Shown here: one piece after another, positions 6,603 through 8,549 of the stretch
How the letters are laid out: every line of letters starts with the position of its first letter
How positions within the stretch are numbered: position 1 is the first letter of the stretch
Source: Verrucomicrobiota bacterium
GTDB taxonomy: Bacteria > Verrucomicrobiota > Verrucomicrobiia > Opitutales > Seribacteraceae
Direction of reading: 5' to 3'
Length of the DNA stretch: 8,549 nucleotides
NCBI GenBank assembly: GCA_014382645.1
Contig: JACNJI010000158.1
Span: 1 to 8,549, forward strand
The notes under the pieces: generated by a model
Databases searched by the model: none
Told to the model about the DNA's origin: nothing
Seen by the model: the letters and a program-made list of their open reading frames with translations, nothing else
Position numbers and translations under genes: made by a program

Positions 6603-8072
6603 GGTGGTTTTCTCCGGTCTTTCCTTGGCTAGGTTGTTCGTCTCGGTGGGGTCGGCCTTGAGGTCGTAGAGTTCCCACGCCTTCCCTGCCCGGACCACTT
6701 TCAAGTCGCCTTGGCGGACCGCGTTAGCCCGGCTGAAGTGCCAGTAGATTTCCTTGTGAGGTTCGCGCTCTTCGCCCTTGAATACGGGGAGGAGAGACTT
6801 GCCGAGCGGGGATTTGGTCTTATTGCCCAGGATCTTCTTGGGGTACTTCGCCCCGGTTATGTCCCGAAAGGTGGCGGAGACGTCGATGATGTGGCCGACC
6901 TGATTGGTCATGCCCGGCTTGATCACGCCCGGCCAGTGGGCGATAAAGGGTGTTCGGATGCCACCTTCGTAGTCGGTCGACTTGAACTTGCGGTAGGGCG
7001 TATTGCTGGCATTCGCCCAGCCGACCGATACCGTACGGTAGCTCTCCACTGGTCCCGGCGGAACGTTCGGCGTGGTATTGGGTTGCTCGGGGCAGGCACC
7101 GTTGTCGGTCAGGAACATGATGAGGGTGTTGTCCCACTCGCCCAGTTCCTTGACCTTGGCAAAGAGACGTCCGAGGTTCTGGTCGACCCGGTCGATCATG
7201 GCGGCATAGACCGCCATCTTGAGATCCTCGGCATCCTTTTGCTCATCGGAAAGATCGTCCCATGCCTTGGATGCCCGGGGAGTGAGCTTATGGTTCGGCC
7301 CGATGATGCCCATCTCGTTCATCCTCTTGAAGCGTTGCTTACGGATCTCGTCCCAGCCGATCTTGTACTTGCCGCGGTACTTGGCGATGTCCTTGGGCCA
7401 GGCATGGAGAGGGTAGTGGGGAGCGGTGTAGGGAAGATAGAGGACGAAGGGCTTGTCCTCGTTCTTGTACTCGTCGAGACGGTCGATGGCGTAACTGGTG
7501 AAGGCATCGGTGTGGTAGAACTTCTTGTCCGGGCTGGTATAGCCCATGATCACCTTGTCCTCGATGGCCCAACGGCGGACGCGGGTCTTGCCTTTTCTGC
7601 CTGGAGGTCCCTCGCCGGGGCGGGCCTTGAGCCCTGGGTTGAAGAAATTACTGCACCCGTCGGCCAGTCCGTAGTAGCGGTCGAACCCACGGGTCGTGGG
7701 CAAGGGCTTCTGGTGCCACTTCCCGGAAATGAGAGTGCGGTACCCAATGGGCCGGAGGACTTCCCCGAAGGTGGCTCCGTGCTCCATGTTGTTGTCCCCA
7801 ATGGAATAGGCGTAATTGCCGGTGAGGAGCTCGGCCCGGGTGGTGTGGCACTTGGCGGTGTTGTAGAATTGGGTGAAGCGCAGACCGTCCCTGGCGAGCT
7901 TGTCGAGGTTGGGGGTCTTGACTTCCCCGCCATAGCAGCCGATGTCGGAGTAGCCCATGTCATCCACCATGATGAGGATGAAGTTGGGCCGGGTACGGTC
8001 GGGAGCGGCGTGAGTGAGGAGTGAGCCGAGCATGAGTCCGGCGAAGAGTGAGAGAAGAAAAGTGAGCTTCAT
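6546..8072 (-). CDS. Secreted sulfatase S1 with non-canonical CHTTR active-site motif
   Basis: This is a 508-residue sulfatase with a Sec signal (residues 1-23, MKLTFLLSLFAGLMLGSLL, then THAA). Catalytic positions expected for the family are present: D37 and D38 (VDDMGYSD), C75 and R79, K118 and H120 (GKWH), H219 (YTAPHYPLHA), D323 and N324 (TDNGA) and K364 (KSTDYEGG). The C-x-P-S-R signature reads C-H-T-T-R (75-79), so the proline is replaced by threonine. The cysteine and arginine needed for formylglycine remain, so an active enzyme is plausible. The C-terminus has the usual LYDLKADPTETNNLA block (468-482) and a charged tail. The ATG at 8072 gives a good signal but has only a weak purine run before it. 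A GGAAGAG lies further upstream in the 58-base gap to the partial sulfatase. S2 follows after 11 bases. Confidence 0.92.
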   Translation of the reverse strand: MKLTFLLSLFAGLMLGSLLTHAAPDRTRPNFILIMVDDMGYSDIGCYGGEVKTPNLDKLARDGLRFTQFYNTAKCHTTRAELLTGNYAYSIGDNNMEHGATFGEVLRPIGYRTLISGKWHQKPLPTTRGFDRYYGLADGCSNFFNPGLKARPGEGPPGRKGKTRVRRWAIEDKVIMGYTSPDKKFYHTDAFTSYAIDRLDEYKNEDKPFVLYLPYTAPHYPLHAWPKDIAKYRGKYKIGWDEIRKQRFKRMNEMGIIGPNHKLTPRASKAWDDLSDEQKDAEDLKMAVYAAMIDRVDQNLGRLFAKVKELGEWDNTLIMFLTDNGACPEQPNTTPNVPPGPVESYRTVSVGWANASNTPYRKFKSTDYEGGIRTPFIAHWPGVIKPGMTNQVGHIIDVSATFRDITGAKYPKKILGNKTKSPLGKSLLPVFKGEEREPHKEIYWHFSRANAVRQGDLKVVRAGKAWELYDLKADPTETNNLAKERPEKTTELAKMWEAWREDYKKKPN

Positions 8073-8130
8073 TTTTCGATTGGTTGAATGGGTTTCTCTT
8101 CCTGTAACGTCCGGGAGAACAAACGGGTCT

Positions 8131-8549
8131 CTATTGCTTTCCCTTTTTCTTGGGCTTCTTCTTGGGCTTTTCCAGTTTGGCTCGCACTTGCTTGCTGACG
8201 CCCGAGAGGCGGGTCTTGGCTAGCCGGGCGAGGGTGCCCTCGAACTGTTCCTTGATGGAGCGCTCGTCCTTCGACAGGGCGGAATCCTCCAGTTGCTTCC
8301 CATCGAAGTGGCCCTTGTAACGAGTAAGGTTGGCCTCGCTTCCGTCTGTCTTTGCGACGAGAGAGTACTTTTTGTCGCGAACCATGACTCGCCCCCGGTA
8401 CCAGATGTAAATCATGTCCTTCTTGCGGGTTTCCGCTTTGTTTTGAAGCACGGGGACGATGCTTGCGCCGTCGGCGGGATGGTTCTTCGGCAGTTTGGCG
8501 CCGGTGACTTCGCAGAGCGTTGGGAACATGTCGGTGAACTCGACGAGAT
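8131..8549 (-). CDS. C-terminal part of a third sulfatase, 5' end cut by window
   Basis: The frame is open to the right edge and reads LVEFTDMFPTLCEVTGAKLP, the typical late sulfatase block (D-x-x-P-T-L/F). DGASIVPVLQNK and IWYRGRVMVRDKKYSLVAKT follow, as in the C-terminal subdomain of bacterial sulfatases. The 138 visible residues contain no catalytic residues, because those lie in the missing N-terminal part, so activity cannot be judged. An ATG at 8529 is internal and is not the start. The last 13 residues are almost all K, P and G (EKPKKKPKKKGKQ), partly encoded by two 12-base tandem units at 8147-8170. The tail would be strongly positive, which might help surface or polyanion binding, but that is a guess. 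It precedes S1 by 58 bases on the same strand. Confidence 0.8.
   Translation of the reverse strand, partial: LVEFTDMFPTLCEVTGAKLPKNHPADGASIVPVLQNKAETRKKDMIYIWYRGRVMVRDKKYSLVAKTDGSEANLTRYKGHFDGKQLEDSALSKDERSIKEQFEGTLARLAKTRLSGVSKQVRAKLEKPKKKPKKKGKQ
8147..8170 (-). repeat. Two 12-base tandem units in the lysine-rich tail
   Basis: On the plus strand the units read ttcttgggcttc and ttcttgggcttt and differ only in the last base. They encode the K-P-K-K repeats near the end of the partial sulfatase. Slippage in such a stretch could vary the tail length between strains. Confidence 0.7.

Noticed and set aside
6535..6678. Upstream extension of S2 to an ATG at 6678
   Set aside because: The extra 48 residues overlap the S1 coding end out of frame, contain no signal peptide and would bury the real one. 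The ATG at 6534 fits family structure and has a ribosome site.
6711..8024. Long plus-strand open frame of 437 codons opposite S1
   Set aside because: It is antisense to a well-supported sulfatase. Its product is a run of G, V, L, D and E with no domain or signal, as expected from the mirror frame of a GC-rich gene.

Overview
Every gene I can support lies on the minus strand, so the biological order runs from high to low coordinates. The gene set (several secreted sulfatases, a DUF1501 protein, a planctomycete-type cytochrome of the PSCyt/PSD families, and a DUF1552/HXXSHH protein) is typical of the Planctomycetota and Verrucomicrobiota. I cannot choose a genus. No RNA gene, CRISPR array, insertion sequence or phage gene was found.

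Layout in transcription order. (1) 8549-8131: C-terminal part of a sulfatase, cut by the window edge, with a lysine-rich tail. (2) 8072-6546: complete secreted sulfatase S1, with a CHTTR active-site motif instead of CxPSR. (3) 6534-5053: complete secreted sulfatase S2, 11 bases behind S1, with canonical CTPSR but substitutions at other active-site positions. (4) 5052-4733: a 320-base gap. It holds a relic of a second S1-like gene (its last 18 codons and stop), then a short signal-peptide-like ORF, then AT-rich DNA that probably carries the promoter of the next operon. (5) 4732-3332: DUF1501 protein with a Tat signal. (6) 3335-1077: diheme PSCyt/PSD protein with a Sec signal. (7) 1080-1: DUF1552 protein with a Tat-like signal, cut by the left window edge.

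Genes 5-7 are joined by two 4-base ATGA stop/start overlaps and are very likely one translationally coupled operon. The sulfatases form a second same-strand cluster upstream. All complete proteins carry export signals. The locus therefore looks like an extracytoplasmic module for sulfated organic matter, probably algal or other polysaccharides, with an attached secreted cytochrome/DUF set of unknown reaction. No glycoside hydrolase, transporter, regulator or sulfatase-maturation enzyme is in the window, so the substrate cannot be named.

The most interesting signal is the relic in the gap. A 65-base stretch repeats the end of S1 plus the 8 bases after its stop. All eight differences fall at third codon positions, which suggests the missing gene was a working, selected paralogue before most of it was lost.
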